NCBI GenBank assembly: GCA_004557505.1
Contig: SFGZ01000003.1
Span: forward strand, 1 to 64,000
From: Coriobacteriaceae bacterium
Lineage (GTDB): Bacteria > Actinomycetota > Coriobacteriia > Coriobacteriales > Atopobiaceae
Reading direction: 5' to 3'
DNA: 64,000 bases
The notes under the pieces are model-generated. The model had not been told where the DNA came from. It made no database searches and was given only the letters and a program-made list of their open reading frames with translations. The position numbers were made by a program, and so were the translations under genes. The first letter of the stretch is position 1, and every line of letters begins with the position of its first letter. Of this stretch, positions 19,868 through 28,936 are shown one piece after another.

Positions 19868-19929
19868 CTCGCCGTTTAGGTGGCCTTAACCGTCCAAATT
19901 ATTCCTAAACGTCTGAAAACGGCGGCGAG
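19868..19929. repeat. Dispersed intergenic hairpin element, copy C
   Basis: CTCGCCGTTT (from 19868) pairs with AAAACGGCGGCGAG (to 19929) with a small bulge. The interior has TTAACCGTCC and ATTCCTAAACGTC, as in copy A. Confidence 0.7.
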
Positions 19930-19939
19930 CAGCCCGGAC

Positions 19940-20130
19940 GCGACCCCGGTGGCCCCGGTGGTTCCAAATGCAACCCTGGTGGTCCCAAACGCGGCCTTGG
20001 AGACTCCGAGAATGGCCCCGGGCGCGATCCCGGTGGCCCCGGAGGTTCCAAATGCAACCCTGGTGGCCCCAGTGGTCCCAAGTGTGGTCCCAGTGGTCCC
20101 ATGAGCGGTCCCAGGTGCATCCTCAGACGT
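19940..20130. repeat. 84-bp-period minisatellite with GGTCCC-type subrepeats
   Basis: The segment beginning GCGACCCCGGTGGCCCCGG at 19940 recurs at 20024 (GCGATCCCGGTGGCCCCGG), both leading into GTTCCAAATGCAACCCTGG. Further GTGGTCCCA units run to about 20110. The minus-strand reading (19905-20261) would encode collagen-like Gly-Pro-Pro repeats, and two other frames are also open, as expected of such a repeat. I do not call a gene here. The remainder of the valS-mglB gap (19534-19677) shows nothing clear. Confidence 0.6.
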
Positions 20131-20251
20131 GGTCCCAAGAGCGTCCCTGCGCGCGGTCCGCAGGGCCGTGTTTCTCGCCATCGGACCCAGCAGGACTCTT
20201 TTGAGGGGCCGTCTGCCCCCCATACCACAACCGCTGGTCGAACAAATGAGA

Positions 20252-20286
20252 ACGTTAACATTTGCAGTTCAAAGTGGAGTTAACGT
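20252..20286 (+). promoter_or_regulatory. Paired LacI-family operator sites upstream of mglB
   Basis: ACGTTAAC (20252-20259) and GTTAACGT (20279-20286) are the same palindromic core in opposite orientation, with centres 27 bases apart. The core recurs at 30094-30101 between galM and the LacI-family gene. They lie 57-91 bases before the mglB start, in an AT-richer promoter-like region. Confidence 0.65.
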
Positions 20287-20342
20287 ACTCACAACGAAGG
20301 TTCGCGCAACGGGGTGCGGACCGCGGGGAAAGGGAGAAACCC

Positions 20343-21632
20343 ATGGAAATGTCTCGTCGTAGGTTCCTTGAGGTGTGTGGCCTGGGCGCCATGAGCCTTG
20401 CAAGCGTGGGCGTGCTCGCGGGTTGCGGTGGCGGCACCGATAGTTCGACCACCCCCTCCGGCGGAACCGACGCCGTCGCTAACAAGGATAAGCCGCTGGT
20501 GTGGTTCAACCGCCAGCCGTCCAACAGCTCCACCGGTGAGCTTGACTCTGCCGCTCTCAACTTCAATGACAAGACCTATTACGTCGGCTTCGATGCCAAC
20601 CAGGGCGCCGAGGCACAGGGCAAGATGGTCAAGGAGTACATCGAGAAGAACATCGCCACGCTTGACCGCAATGGCGACGGCATCATCGGCTACGTCCTCG
20701 CCATCGGCGACGTGGGCCACAACGACTCCATCGCCCGCACCCGCGGCGTGCGCAGCACGCTCGGCACCGGCGTCGAGAAGGACGGAAAGGTCATCTCCGA
20801 TCCGATCGGCACCAACACCGACGGCTCCTCCTCGCTGGTCAAGGATGCCACGATGGAGATCGGCGGCAAGACCTACACCGTGCGCGAGCTCGCCTCCCAG
20901 GAGATGAAGAACTCCTCCGGATCCACTTGGGACGCCCCCACGGCCGGCAACGCCATCGGCACCTGGGCCTCCTCCTTCGGCGAGCAGATCGACCTCATCG
21001 TCTCCAACAACGACGGCATGGGCATGTCGATGTTCAACGCCTGGTCCAAGGACAACAAGGTCCCGACCTTTGGCTATGACGCCAACAAGGACGCCGTCGC
21101 GGCCATCGCCGAGGGCTACGGCGGAACCATCAGCCAGCACGCCGACATCCAGGCCTATCTCACGCTGCGCCTGCTGCGCAACTCCCTCGACGGCCTGGAC
21201 ATCAACACCGGCATCTCCACGGCGGACGACGCCGGCAACGTGCTTGCCGAGGACACCTACAAGTACGTCGAGGCGGACCGCTCCTACTACGCGATGAACG
21301 TCCCGGTGACCACCGACAACTACAAGGACTTCATGGACTCCACCAAGATCTACGACGGTGTCTCCAAGCAGCTCGATTCCTCGAAGTCCCCGTCCAAGAA
21401 GGTGTGGCTCGACATCTACAACGCGTCCGACAACTTCCTGAGCTCCACCTACCAGCCGCTGCTCCAGCAGTACGACAAGCTCCTCAACCTCACGGTCGAC
21501 TACATCGGCGGCGACGGCCAGACCGAGTCCAACATCACCAACCGCCTCGGCAACCCGGGCGAGTACGACGCCTTTGCCATCAACATGGTGAAGACCGACA
21601 ACGCGTCCTCCTACACCTCCCTTTTGAGCTAG
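20343..21632 (+). CDS. mglB: Galactose/methyl-galactoside ABC transporter substrate-binding lipoprotein
   Basis: A 429-residue periplasmic-binding-type protein. A twin-arginine-like signal (SRRRFL, residues 4-9) leads into lipobox LAGC with Cys28. The type I sugar-binding fold shows YVGFDANQGAEAQGKM, and the D-x-N-x-D-G loop DRNGDGIIGYV corresponds to the calcium loop of E. coli MglB. AAAGGGAG precedes ATG 20343; earlier in-frame codons have no SD. It is exported, probably by Tat, and lipid-anchored outside the membrane. LacI-type operators upstream and a terminator after it suggest regulated high-level expression. Confidence 0.92.
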   Translation: MEMSRRRFLEVCGLGAMSLASVGVLAGCGGGTDSSTTPSGGTDAVANKDKPLVWFNRQPSNSSTGELDSAALNFNDKTYYVGFDANQGAEAQGKMVKEYIEKNIATLDRNGDGIIGYVLAIGDVGHNDSIARTRGVRSTLGTGVEKDGKVISDPIGTNTDGSSSLVKDATMEIGGKTYTVRELASQEMKNSSGSTWDAPTAGNAIGTWASSFGEQIDLIVSNNDGMGMSMFNAWSKDNKVPTFGYDANKDAVAAIAEGYGGTISQHADIQAYLTLRLLRNSLDGLDINTGISTADDAGNVLAEDTYKYVEADRSYYAMNVPVTTDNYKDFMDSTKIYDGVSKQLDSSKSPSKKVWLDIYNASDNFLSSTYQPLLQQYDKLLNLTVDYIGGDGQTESNITNRLGNPGEYDAFAINMVKTDNASSYTSLLS

Positions 21633-21666
21633 GGCGTTCCCGTAGTCTTGTTCGCGACACGCGCCC

Positions 21667-21701
21667 GGTGCGGGGGGAGGGGAGTTCCCCCCGCACCTTT
21701 T
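21667..21701 (+). terminator. Intercistronic terminator between mglB and mglA
   Basis: GGTGCGGGGGGA (21667-21678) and TCCCCCCGCACC (21686-21697) form a perfect 12-bp stem with a 7-base loop, followed by TTTT. It would stop most transcripts after mglB, giving excess binding protein over permease. Confidence 0.8.
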
Positions 21702-21731
21702 GCGGGCGACTAGTAGGAAGGATTGGGGAGC

Positions 21732-23240
21732 ATGGCAGACGGCCAGAACGACGTAGTGCTGTCAATTAGCGGGATGTGCAAATCCTTCGGCCGCAACCGC
21801 GTCCTCGACCACATCGACCTCGACCTCAAGCGCGGCACGGTCATGGGCCTCATGGGCGAGAACGGCGCCGGCAAGTCCACGATGATGAAATGCCTCTTCG
21901 GCACCTACCAGAAGGACGAGGGGACCATCATCCTGGATGGCCGGGAGGTGAGCTTCTCGGGTCCCAAGGACGCCCTTGAGAACGGCATCGCCATGGTGCA
22001 TCAGGAACTCAACCAGTGCCTGGAGCGCAACGTGGTGGACAACCTCTTCCTCGGGCGCTACCCGGTCAACGCCCTTGGCGTCGTCGACGAGGGGCGCATG
22101 CGCAAGGAGGCAAACGACCTCTTTCGCCGTCTCGGCATGACCGTCAACCTGACGCAGCCCATGCGTGCCATGTCGGTCTCGCAGCGTCAGATGGTCGAGA
22201 TCGCCAAGGCAATCTCGTACAACGCCAAGGTCATCGTCCTCGACGAGCCAACCTCCTCGCTCATGGCCCAGGAGGTCGACAAGCTCTTCCAGATGATGCG
22301 CATGCTCCGCGACGAGGGCATCTCGCTGATCTACATCTCGCACAAGATGGACGAGGTCTTCGAGATCTGCGACGAGGTCTCGGTGCTGCGCGACGGAAAC
22401 CTCGTGATGACCAAGCGCGTTAGCGAGACGAACATGAACGAGCTCGTCTCCGCCATGGTGGGACGCTCGCTCTCCCAGCGCTTCCCGCCGGTCGACAACG
22501 AGCCCTCAGAGCCGGTCCTCAAGATTCAGCACCTCTCCACCAAGTTCGAGCCACATCTGCAAGACATCTCATTCGAGGTGCGCCGCGGCGAGATCTTTGG
22601 CCTCTACGGCCTCGTGGGCGCCGGCCGCACCGAGCTGCTCGAGACCATCTTCGGCATTCGCACCCGCGCCGCCGGCCGCGTGTACTTCCGCGACCACCTC
22701 ATGAACTTCAGCTCGGCGCGCGACGCAATGGACCACGGCTTCGCCCTCATCACCGAGGAGCGCAAGGCCAACGGCCTCTTCCTGAAGGGCGACCTTACCT
22801 TCAACACCACGATCGCGAACCTCGAGCAGTACAAGAGCGGCCCCGCCCTCTCGACGGACAAGATGGTCCGCGCCACCAACCGGGAGATCAAGCGCATGAG
22901 GACCAAGGCCATGGGCCCCGACGACATGATCTCGAGCCTCTCCGGCGGCAACCAGCAGAAGGTCATCTTCGGCAAGTGGCTCGAGCGCTTCCCGCAGGTC
23001 TTCCTCATGGACGAGCCCACCCGCGGCATCGACGTGGGCGCGAAGTACGAGATTTACGAGCTCATCATCGACATGGCGAAGAAGGGCACGACGATCATCG
23101 TGGTCTCCTCCGAGATGCCTGAGATTCTCGGCATCACCAACCGCATAGGCGTCATGTCGAACGGGTGCCTGTCGGGCATTGTCGAGACCAAGGCGACCAA
23201 CCAGGAAGAGCTCCTGCGGCTGAGCGCCAAGCATCTATAA
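21732..23240 (+). CDS. mglA: Galactose/methyl-galactoside ABC transporter ATP-binding protein
   Basis: A 502-residue tandem ABC ATPase typical of sugar type 2 importers. The first cassette has Walker A GENGAGKST (42-50) and Walker B VIVLDEPTSSL; the second has the usual degenerate P-loop GLVGAGRTE and signature LSGGNQQKV. AGGAAGGA (21715-21722) precedes ATG 21732. It energises uptake through MglC. Eighteen bases separate it from mglC. Confidence 0.95.
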   Translation: MADGQNDVVLSISGMCKSFGRNRVLDHIDLDLKRGTVMGLMGENGAGKSTMMKCLFGTYQKDEGTIILDGREVSFSGPKDALENGIAMVHQELNQCLERNVVDNLFLGRYPVNALGVVDEGRMRKEANDLFRRLGMTVNLTQPMRAMSVSQRQMVEIAKAISYNAKVIVLDEPTSSLMAQEVDKLFQMMRMLRDEGISLIYISHKMDEVFEICDEVSVLRDGNLVMTKRVSETNMNELVSAMVGRSLSQRFPPVDNEPSEPVLKIQHLSTKFEPHLQDISFEVRRGEIFGLYGLVGAGRTELLETIFGIRTRAAGRVYFRDHLMNFSSARDAMDHGFALITEERKANGLFLKGDLTFNTTIANLEQYKSGPALSTDKMVRATNREIKRMRTKAMGPDDMISSLSGGNQQKVIFGKWLERFPQVFLMDEPTRGIDVGAKYEIYELIIDMAKKGTTIIVVSSEMPEILGITNRIGVMSNGCLSGIVETKATNQEELLRLSAKHL

Positions 23241-23257
23241 GCGAGGGGATGGAACCT

Positions 23258-24904
23258 ATGTCAAATAGCATTCTGACCGCCGAGGAGCAGGCAGCGCTTC
23301 TCCAGCCGATAGACTCCTACGTCAGCGGCATCCAGGCCAAGGTCGATGAGCTGCGCGCCGACGGGACCACCAAGATTGTGTCTCTGCAGTCGGGCATTGA
23401 CGCCGTGAAGAGCGACCGCATCCTCAGCCGCGCCGAGCGCGACGAGCAGGTTGCGGGCTACCAGGCCGAGATGGCCGAGGCAAAGCAGGTCGAGGCCGCC
23501 AACAAGGGCGAGGTGGCCAAGCTGATCGCCGACGCCACGGGCTACCTCAAGCAGCACTTCGACGCCGAGTACCTGAACCCGGTCAAGGCAAGCTGCGACG
23601 CCGAACGCGAGCAGGCCAAGGCTGACTACCAAAGGCGCCTGGCCGAGATCGACGCGGAGCACAAGAAGCTGATCGGCTCCCTCTCCGATTCGCAGGAGAT
23701 CAAAGAGGAGAAGTACGTCCACAAGAACAAGCAGTTCGACGCGAAGGTCTCCTATCAGCAGGAGCTCCAGCGCATCAAGGACCGCGAGCACGAGGCGTTC
23801 AGCTACCGCTACCACCTCATCGACCTTCTCCGCATGTCGCGCTTCACCTTCGCCGAGAAGATGGCGCAGCGCTGGGAGGCCTACTGCTACACGTTCAGCC
23901 TGCGCGACTTCCTCCTGAACAACGGCCTGTACATCGCGATCCTGCTCGTGTTCGCGATGCTCTGCGTCATCACGCCCGTCGTGAAGGGCTCGCAGCTGCT
24001 CACCCCGCAGAACATCCTGAACATCCTGCAGCAGGCCTCGCCCCGCATGTTCCTGGCGCTCGGCGTCGCAGGCCTGATCCTCCAGACCGGCACCGACCTC
24101 TCGATTGGCCGCATGGTAGGCATGAGCATGGTCGCCTCGACGATCATCATGCACCAGGGCCCGAACACCGGCACCTTCTTCGGCATCGCGTTCGATTTCT
24201 CGGGCATGCCCGTGATTGGCCGCATCGTGCTCGCGCTTGCCGTCTGCGTGTTCCTCTGCACGGCGTTCTCCGCGATTGCGGGCTTCTTCACCGCGCGGTT
24301 CAAGATGCACTGGTTCGTCTCGACGATGGCCAACATGCTTGTCATCTTCGGCATCGTGACCTACGCCACCAAGGGCGTCTCATTCGGTGCCATTGACCCG
24401 ACGATCCCGAATATCGTGACCCCGCGCATCAACGGGTTCCCGACCATCATCCTCTGGGCCGTCGCCGCGATTGCGATCGTGTGGTTCATCTGGAACAAGA
24501 CCACCTTCGGTAAGAACATGTATGCGGTGGGCGGCAACCCCGAGGCCGCGTCCGTGTCGGGCATCAACGTGTTCGCCGTGTCGATCGGTGCCTTCCTGCT
24601 CGCCGGCATCCTGTACGGCTTCGGCTCCTGGCTCGAGTGCATCCGCATGGTCGGCTCCGGCTCGGCGGCCTACGGCCAGGGCTGGGAGATGGACGCGATC
24701 GCGGCCTGCGTGGTCGGCGGCATCTCGTTCACCGGCGGCATCGGCAAGATCTCCGGCGTCACGGTGGGCGTCCTCATCTTCACCGCCCTCACGTACTCCC
24801 TCACCATTCTGGGCATCGACACCAACCTCCAGTTCGTGTTCTCCGGCGTGATCATCATCACCGCCGTCACCCTCGACTGCCTGAAGTACGTCCAGAAGAA
24901 GTAG
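23258..24904 (+). CDS. mglC: Galactose/methyl-galactoside ABC transporter permease with long N-terminal coiled coil
   Basis: A 548-residue permease from ATG 23258 (GAGGGG nine bases upstream; ATG 23249 has no spacing). Residues 1-205 are cytoplasmic, charged and heptad-rich (for example EMAEAKQVEAANKGEVAKL and AERDEQVAGYQ). The MglC/RbsC-type membrane domain starts near 220, with about ten TM segments and the GGNPEAASVSGINV loop that contacts the ATPase. Ordinary MglC is about 335 residues, so roughly 200 residues are extra. The extension may regulate or scaffold the transporter; its function is not known. Confidence 0.92.
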   Translation: MSNSILTAEEQAALLQPIDSYVSGIQAKVDELRADGTTKIVSLQSGIDAVKSDRILSRAERDEQVAGYQAEMAEAKQVEAANKGEVAKLIADATGYLKQHFDAEYLNPVKASCDAEREQAKADYQRRLAEIDAEHKKLIGSLSDSQEIKEEKYVHKNKQFDAKVSYQQELQRIKDREHEAFSYRYHLIDLLRMSRFTFAEKMAQRWEAYCYTFSLRDFLLNNGLYIAILLVFAMLCVITPVVKGSQLLTPQNILNILQQASPRMFLALGVAGLILQTGTDLSIGRMVGMSMVASTIIMHQGPNTGTFFGIAFDFSGMPVIGRIVLALAVCVFLCTAFSAIAGFFTARFKMHWFVSTMANMLVIFGIVTYATKGVSFGAIDPTIPNIVTPRINGFPTIILWAVAAIAIVWFIWNKTTFGKNMYAVGGNPEAASVSGINVFAVSIGAFLLAGILYGFGSWLECIRMVGSGSAAYGQGWEMDAIAACVVGGISFTGGIGKISGVTVGVLIFTALTYSLTILGIDTNLQFVFSGVIIITAVTLDCLKYVQKK

Positions 24905-24957
24905 GCACACCCTCCCTCGCCGTCCGGAACCCCCTCCGGGCGGCGCCCATCCCTGAT

Positions 24958-24995
24958 GGCCCGTCCCAGACGCAGAAGCTGCGCTGGGGCGGGCC
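24958..24995. terminator. Hairpin between convergent mglC and ydcF-like gene
   Basis: GGCCCGTCCCAGACGCAG (24958-24975) pairs with CTGCGCTGGGGCGGGCC (24979-24995) with one bulge. It sits between convergent transcription units. Confidence 0.65.
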
Positions 24996-25011
24996 GTTGT
25001 CGTCTGTGGGC

Positions 25012-25056
25012 CGGCCTAACCGTCCGGATAATTGCTAAACGTCCGGAATCGGCGGA
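25012..25056. repeat. Dispersed intergenic hairpin element, copy D
   Basis: Reads CCGGCCTAACCGTCCGGATA, then ATTGCTAAACGTCCGG, then AATCGGCGGAG. It shares the TAACCGTCCGGA and CTAAACGTC words with copies A and C, 5 kb away, and abuts the stop of the ydcF-like gene. Confidence 0.7.
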
Positions 25057-25060
25057 GCCG

Positions 25061-25915
25061 CTACCCCGCAAAGCGAGGGTCCGCCTTTCTCATCGACCAG
25101 GGGTAGCGTGTGAGAAGGCGCTCCCAGGCGGCCCTCACCTCGTCGGGTATGTCCACATGCGCAAGGAAGCCGCGGCCGCGGGGGCCGTAGCCGTTCTCGT
25201 CATCGCTCAGGCGGGGGATCTCGCCCATGAGCAGGGTCAGGTAGCGGCGCATGTCCCACATGCCAAGCGGGGAGCGGTCATAGGCGAGCCCGCCTCCGTG
25301 CGAAAGCCCGTCCCCACGTGCGACAACGCGCACCGCATAGGTCGCAAACGCTATGGGCGGCACGCCAGGCATCTCCTGCTCAGCCTCGGCAACCATGCGT
25401 CGCTGCATCGTGGCATCCTGCGAGAGGATGAGGCTCTTGCAGGCAATCCCCCTCTCAGCAAGGAGGTCGCGCAGGTAGGTGATGTTGTTGCCGCAGTTGG
25501 TCGAGCGGGTCTCGAGCAGGTCCACGCCAAGGCCGTGGACGCGGGAGACGTATGACGAGAGGATCTGCGCCTCCGTGGCGTCGTCCCCAAACGCGAGTCC
25601 CGGACACAGCGCGCGGGTCCTCGACCTGAACGTCTCCGTGGTGTGACCCGCGCCGCCCACGATCACGTAGGTGCGTGCGACGCCGGAGCGCATCGCGTCT
25701 GCCAGCACGTCCCCGCCAGCGAGGATGGAGCCGCCAAAGAGCGCCATCACGTCCGCCCGCTCGAAGCCGTAGCGCGCGGCAAGGGCGTCGCGGGTAAGGG
25801 CGGGCACGTCGCGCATGCCCAGGAACCCCGCAAGCGTGTTGATATCCCGTGCGGCCTGGCCCAAGCCCGCCTCGGCATCCATGCGAATCTCCCCCTCGGC
25901 CATCGCCCAGCCCAT
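25061..25915 (-). CDS. YdcF-like protein (DUF218/ElyC-SanA-YdcF family)
   Basis: A 284-residue protein matching E. coli YdcF along its length: YVIVGGAGHTTETF, EAQILSSY, STNCGNNITYLRDLL, LSQDATMQRRM, and the C-terminal RYLTLLMGEIPRLSDDENGYGPRGRGF. No membrane segment is present. YdcF binds S-adenosylmethionine in vitro, but its cellular role is not settled. ATG 25915 is used; ATG 25903 is equally possible. It follows galT on the same strand after about 100 bases and could be the last gene of the gal transcript. Confidence 0.85.
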   Translation of the reverse strand: MGWAMAEGEIRMDAEAGLGQAARDINTLAGFLGMRDVPALTRDALAARYGFERADVMALFGGSILAGGDVLADAMRSGVARTYVIVGGAGHTTETFRSRTRALCPGLAFGDDATEAQILSSYVSRVHGLGVDLLETRSTNCGNNITYLRDLLAERGIACKSLILSQDATMQRRMVAEAEQEMPGVPPIAFATYAVRVVARGDGLSHGGGLAYDRSPLGMWDMRRYLTLLMGEIPRLSDDENGYGPRGRGFLAHVDIPDEVRAAWERLLTRYPWSMRKADPRFAG

Positions 25916-26019
25916 TGTCTACGAGGATTATCCGGCCTGCGTGACGCCCGGGCAACCGCCAACGAGAAGGGCCACCCCAGCGCTGCCGGGGTGGCCCCAA
26001 CTACTCGATGTGGCGGCCG

Positions 26020-27648
26020 CTACAGCGAGGCCACGAAGCGCATCTGCGCGGCGCGGCCGGCGTCGTCCCACTTGAAGACGCCGGCGTCCTCGAGGACGTG
26101 CGAGAAGACAAGACCTACGCCATCGCGCACCACCCGATGCACGCTGTCGGCGCTCAGCTCGGGATTCTCTTCGGCCAATTTGGCAGCCCACGAGGCATGC
26201 GAGGCCGCTAGCGGGTCCGCGGCCATCTGCGCCTCGCTCGCTCCCGAGAGGAGCAGCTCCTCCACGCGGCCAAGCTCGCCCACCAGGCGTGGCGGCAGGA
26301 TGGCAAGACCCATGACCTCGATGAGGCCGATGTTCTCGCGCTTGATATGGTGCCACTCCTCGTGCGGATGGAAGACGCCCAGCGGATGCTCGGGACTCGT
26401 GACGTTGCAGCGAAGGGCGAGATAGGCCTCATAGGCGTCGCCACCCGTGTTACCCTCGGCATCCACGCGCCTTACGATGGGGGTTACGGTGTTGTGCGGT
26501 GTGCCGTCGGGGTCGTGAGCGACAACACCCACGGACTCGTCAGACCACGAGCGCCACGCTCGAATAACGTGGTCACAGGCATCGAGCAGCTGGTTGCGAT
26601 TCGAGGACGTGAGGCGGAGGACCGAGAGGGGCCAGTGCAGCACCTCGCCGGAGACGTCGGAGAAGCCGGGAAGCGAGAACCGCTCGGCCGTGCTCGCGCG
26701 CATCATGGGGAACACGTGCGCGCCGCCCTGGAAGTGATCGTGCGAGAGGATGGAACCCCCGACGACGGGCAGGTCGGCGTTGGACCCAATGAAGTAGTGC
26801 GGGAGTAGGTCGACAAAGTCGAGGAGGCACGTGAGTGCGTCACGGTCCACGTGCATGGGTCGGTGGATCGCGCTCATGGCAATGCAATGCTCGCTGAAGT
26901 AGGCATAGGGGCTGTACTGAAGTCCCCAGCGCTCGCCGCCAAGGCGTATGGGGATGATGCGCAGGTTCTGCCTGGCAGGATGAGCACCCATGGCGTCTGT
27001 AGCAGCGCGACCGGGGTAGCCCTCGTTCTCAATGCAGAGCTGACAGGCGGGGTATTTCTCGCCCGCAGGTGCCTTGCCTGCTGCCGCGATCTCCCGGGGA
27101 TCCTTCTCTGGCTTGGAGAGGTTGATGGTGATCTCCAGCGAACCCCAGTCCGTCTGCGTGTCCCAGCTGACGTTTCTTGCGATGGCGGTGCGGCGCACGT
27201 AGCCGGCATCGCAGCAGGTGCGGTAGAACCAGTCGGTCGCCGCCTTGGGCCCATCCTCCTCGGCAAGCCCCTTGAAGCGGGCCTTCACCTCGGAGGGCTT
27301 GGGCATGAGAAGGCCCATCACCCGCATGGCGATGCGGTCGCGGCCGCTTGCGGTGTCTGCGGTGCAGCCGTTGGCCACGGCGACCTCGGCAAGCGAGGCG
27401 AGAAGCTCGTCGGGCGCCTCGGCCGTCGCCCCGGGCGTCACGGCAGGGGAGGCCGGCCCCTCGGCGAGGACCCACTCCTTGCTGGGGCCGGGGCCGGTTG
27501 CCCAAACCGACTCGAGCACGGCGTTTGCCGCCCAGACGCGATCTGCCCAGCCGATGAGCCCATGGACGGCCGCGTAGTCCACGATTCCCGTTGCGGCGTC
27601 GATGAGAGAGACGTCGCCCGTTGATGTGCGCCCGCTTCCTACTCCCAT
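26020..27648 (-). CDS. galT: UDP-glucose-hexose-1-phosphate uridylyltransferase (class II GalT)
   Basis: A 542-residue enzyme of the Leloir pathway exchanging UMP between UDP-glucose and galactose-1-phosphate. It is the long class II form typical of Firmicutes and some Actinobacteria, with PACQLCIENEGYPGR, the nucleotide-binding VVGGSILSHDHFQGGAH motif and FHPHEEWHHIKRENIGLIE. ATG 27648 overlaps galK by ten bases; GGGGGG lies upstream at long spacing. Coupling to galK supports joint expression. Confidence 0.94.
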   Translation of the reverse strand: MGVGSGRTSTGDVSLIDAATGIVDYAAVHGLIGWADRVWAANAVLESVWATGPGPSKEWVLAEGPASPAVTPGATAEAPDELLASLAEVAVANGCTADTASGRDRIAMRVMGLLMPKPSEVKARFKGLAEEDGPKAATDWFYRTCCDAGYVRRTAIARNVSWDTQTDWGSLEITINLSKPEKDPREIAAAGKAPAGEKYPACQLCIENEGYPGRAATDAMGAHPARQNLRIIPIRLGGERWGLQYSPYAYFSEHCIAMSAIHRPMHVDRDALTCLLDFVDLLPHYFIGSNADLPVVGGSILSHDHFQGGAHVFPMMRASTAERFSLPGFSDVSGEVLHWPLSVLRLTSSNRNQLLDACDHVIRAWRSWSDESVGVVAHDPDGTPHNTVTPIVRRVDAEGNTGGDAYEAYLALRCNVTSPEHPLGVFHPHEEWHHIKRENIGLIEVMGLAILPPRLVGELGRVEELLLSGASEAQMAADPLAASHASWAAKLAEENPELSADSVHRVVRDGVGLVFSHVLEDAGVFKWDDAGRAAQMRFVASL

Positions 27649-28853
27649 TCTGCGTACGCCCCCCTGTTTGAGATGCGGTAGCGCCTGCAAGAGCCGGCAC
27701 CCAGCCATGCGTCCATGCGGGCTGAGAACTCTTCGGCCAGGTCGAGCGGGACAAAGCACTGGATGGTGCCGCCAAAGCCGCCACCGTGGATCCTCGTGGC
27801 ACCCCGGCCGTCGAGCACGCGCTCGGCAAGGCCAAGCGCGACCATGGCGGGCTGGCTCTCGCCCCCGCACGAGACGTTCTGGAGGAACATCGCCGAGCTT
27901 GCGCCCGAGGTGCGCGTACACCTGAGGAAGGCGTCGATGTCGGGGGCGTTGAGCGCGCCCCAGCGCTTGTCGACCAGCGCGTTCTCGTGCCAGTAGTGTA
28001 TGGCGCGCAGCACGGCGCGGTCGCCGAGGTCGCGCCTCAGCTCGGGCACGCGGAGGTCGAACTCGGCCTCGTCGACCTCGCACAGACGGCTCTTCCCGAA
28101 GGCGGAGGCGACCGCCTGCATCTCCTGCGGCATGGCGGCATACGCATCGGTGAGGTCGGCGTGGCTCGAGCCGACGTCTACCAGGCAGAGGGCGTAGCCG
28201 TGGTCCTCGAAGTCGAACTCCAGGTGCTTGGCCACGGGCTGATCGGCAACAGCAAAGTCGATGAAGGCGAGGCCGCCCAGGCAGACGGACGCTTGGTCCA
28301 TGAGGCCGCAGGGCTTGCCAAAGTAGGCGTTCTCGGCAAACTGGCTCATGCGCGCCATCTCGAGAGCATCGTAGCCGCGCCCCTCCCAGAGGGCCTCCAT
28401 CGCACGCCCCAGGGCCGCCTCGACGGCAGCGGACGAGGAGAGGCCGCCGCCCACGGGGATGGTGCTCGTCATGGCGAGGTCAAAGCCCGCGGGGACCCTG
28501 CCGTCGGCCGCCATCCTGGACGCCATGCCCCGCACCAGCGCGGCGGTGGTGTTCTTCTCGTCTTCGCGGGGGTCGAGCGTGGCGAGCGAGACCTCGATGG
28601 CGGGGTAGCCGTCACTTGCCAGACGAACGACGCCCGTGCCGTTGGGGCGCGCAAGCGCGTACACGGCAACGTCGAGGGCGCCCGCGATGACGTGGCCCCC
28701 CTCGTGGTCGGTGTGGTTGCCGGCTATCTCCGATCGGCCGGGCGCATGCACCCTGAGCAGGCGCCCGCCGGCAGGAGGCTCGCCAAACTCCTGGCAGAAG
28801 AGCTGCCGTGCCCGCTCGATGCCGTCCTGACGGCTGGGGCAGGTCTCGTCCAT
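27639..28853 (-). CDS. galK: Galactokinase
   Basis: A 404-residue GHMP kinase phosphorylating galactose. The galactokinase signature is seen as GRSEIAGNHTDHEGG (about 39-53), the ATP loop as PVGGGLSSSAAVEAALG (about 132-148), and the C-terminal GHMP motif as IHGGGFGGTIQCF. AGGAGA precedes ATG 28853. It lies between galM (80 bases upstream) and galT (overlapping). Confidence 0.96.
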   Translation of the reverse strand: MDETCPSRQDGIERARQLFCQEFGEPPAGGRLLRVHAPGRSEIAGNHTDHEGGHVIAGALDVAVYALARPNGTGVVRLASDGYPAIEVSLATLDPREDEKNTTAALVRGMASRMAADGRVPAGFDLAMTSTIPVGGGLSSSAAVEAALGRAMEALWEGRGYDALEMARMSQFAENAYFGKPCGLMDQASVCLGGLAFIDFAVADQPVAKHLEFDFEDHGYALCLVDVGSSHADLTDAYAAMPQEMQAVASAFGKSRLCEVDEAEFDLRVPELRRDLGDRAVLRAIHYWHENALVDKRWGALNAPDIDAFLRCTRTSGASSAMFLQNVSCGGESQPAMVALGLAERVLDGRGATRIHGGGFGGTIQCFVPLDLAEEFSARMDAWLGAGSCRRYRISNRGAYAEWE

Positions 28854-28936
28854 CGCGTTCTCCTTCCTCCCGGCGTGCCGGGCAAAGCGTCGTTGCATGA
28901 GAGGGCGGCACCCGTCTCGTCTTCCAATATTACCGC

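Noticed and set aside
19905..20261. Collagen-like protein gene on the minus strand
   Set aside because: The Gly-Pro pattern follows from a GGTCCC-type DNA repeat that is open in several frames; no SD or signal peptide.
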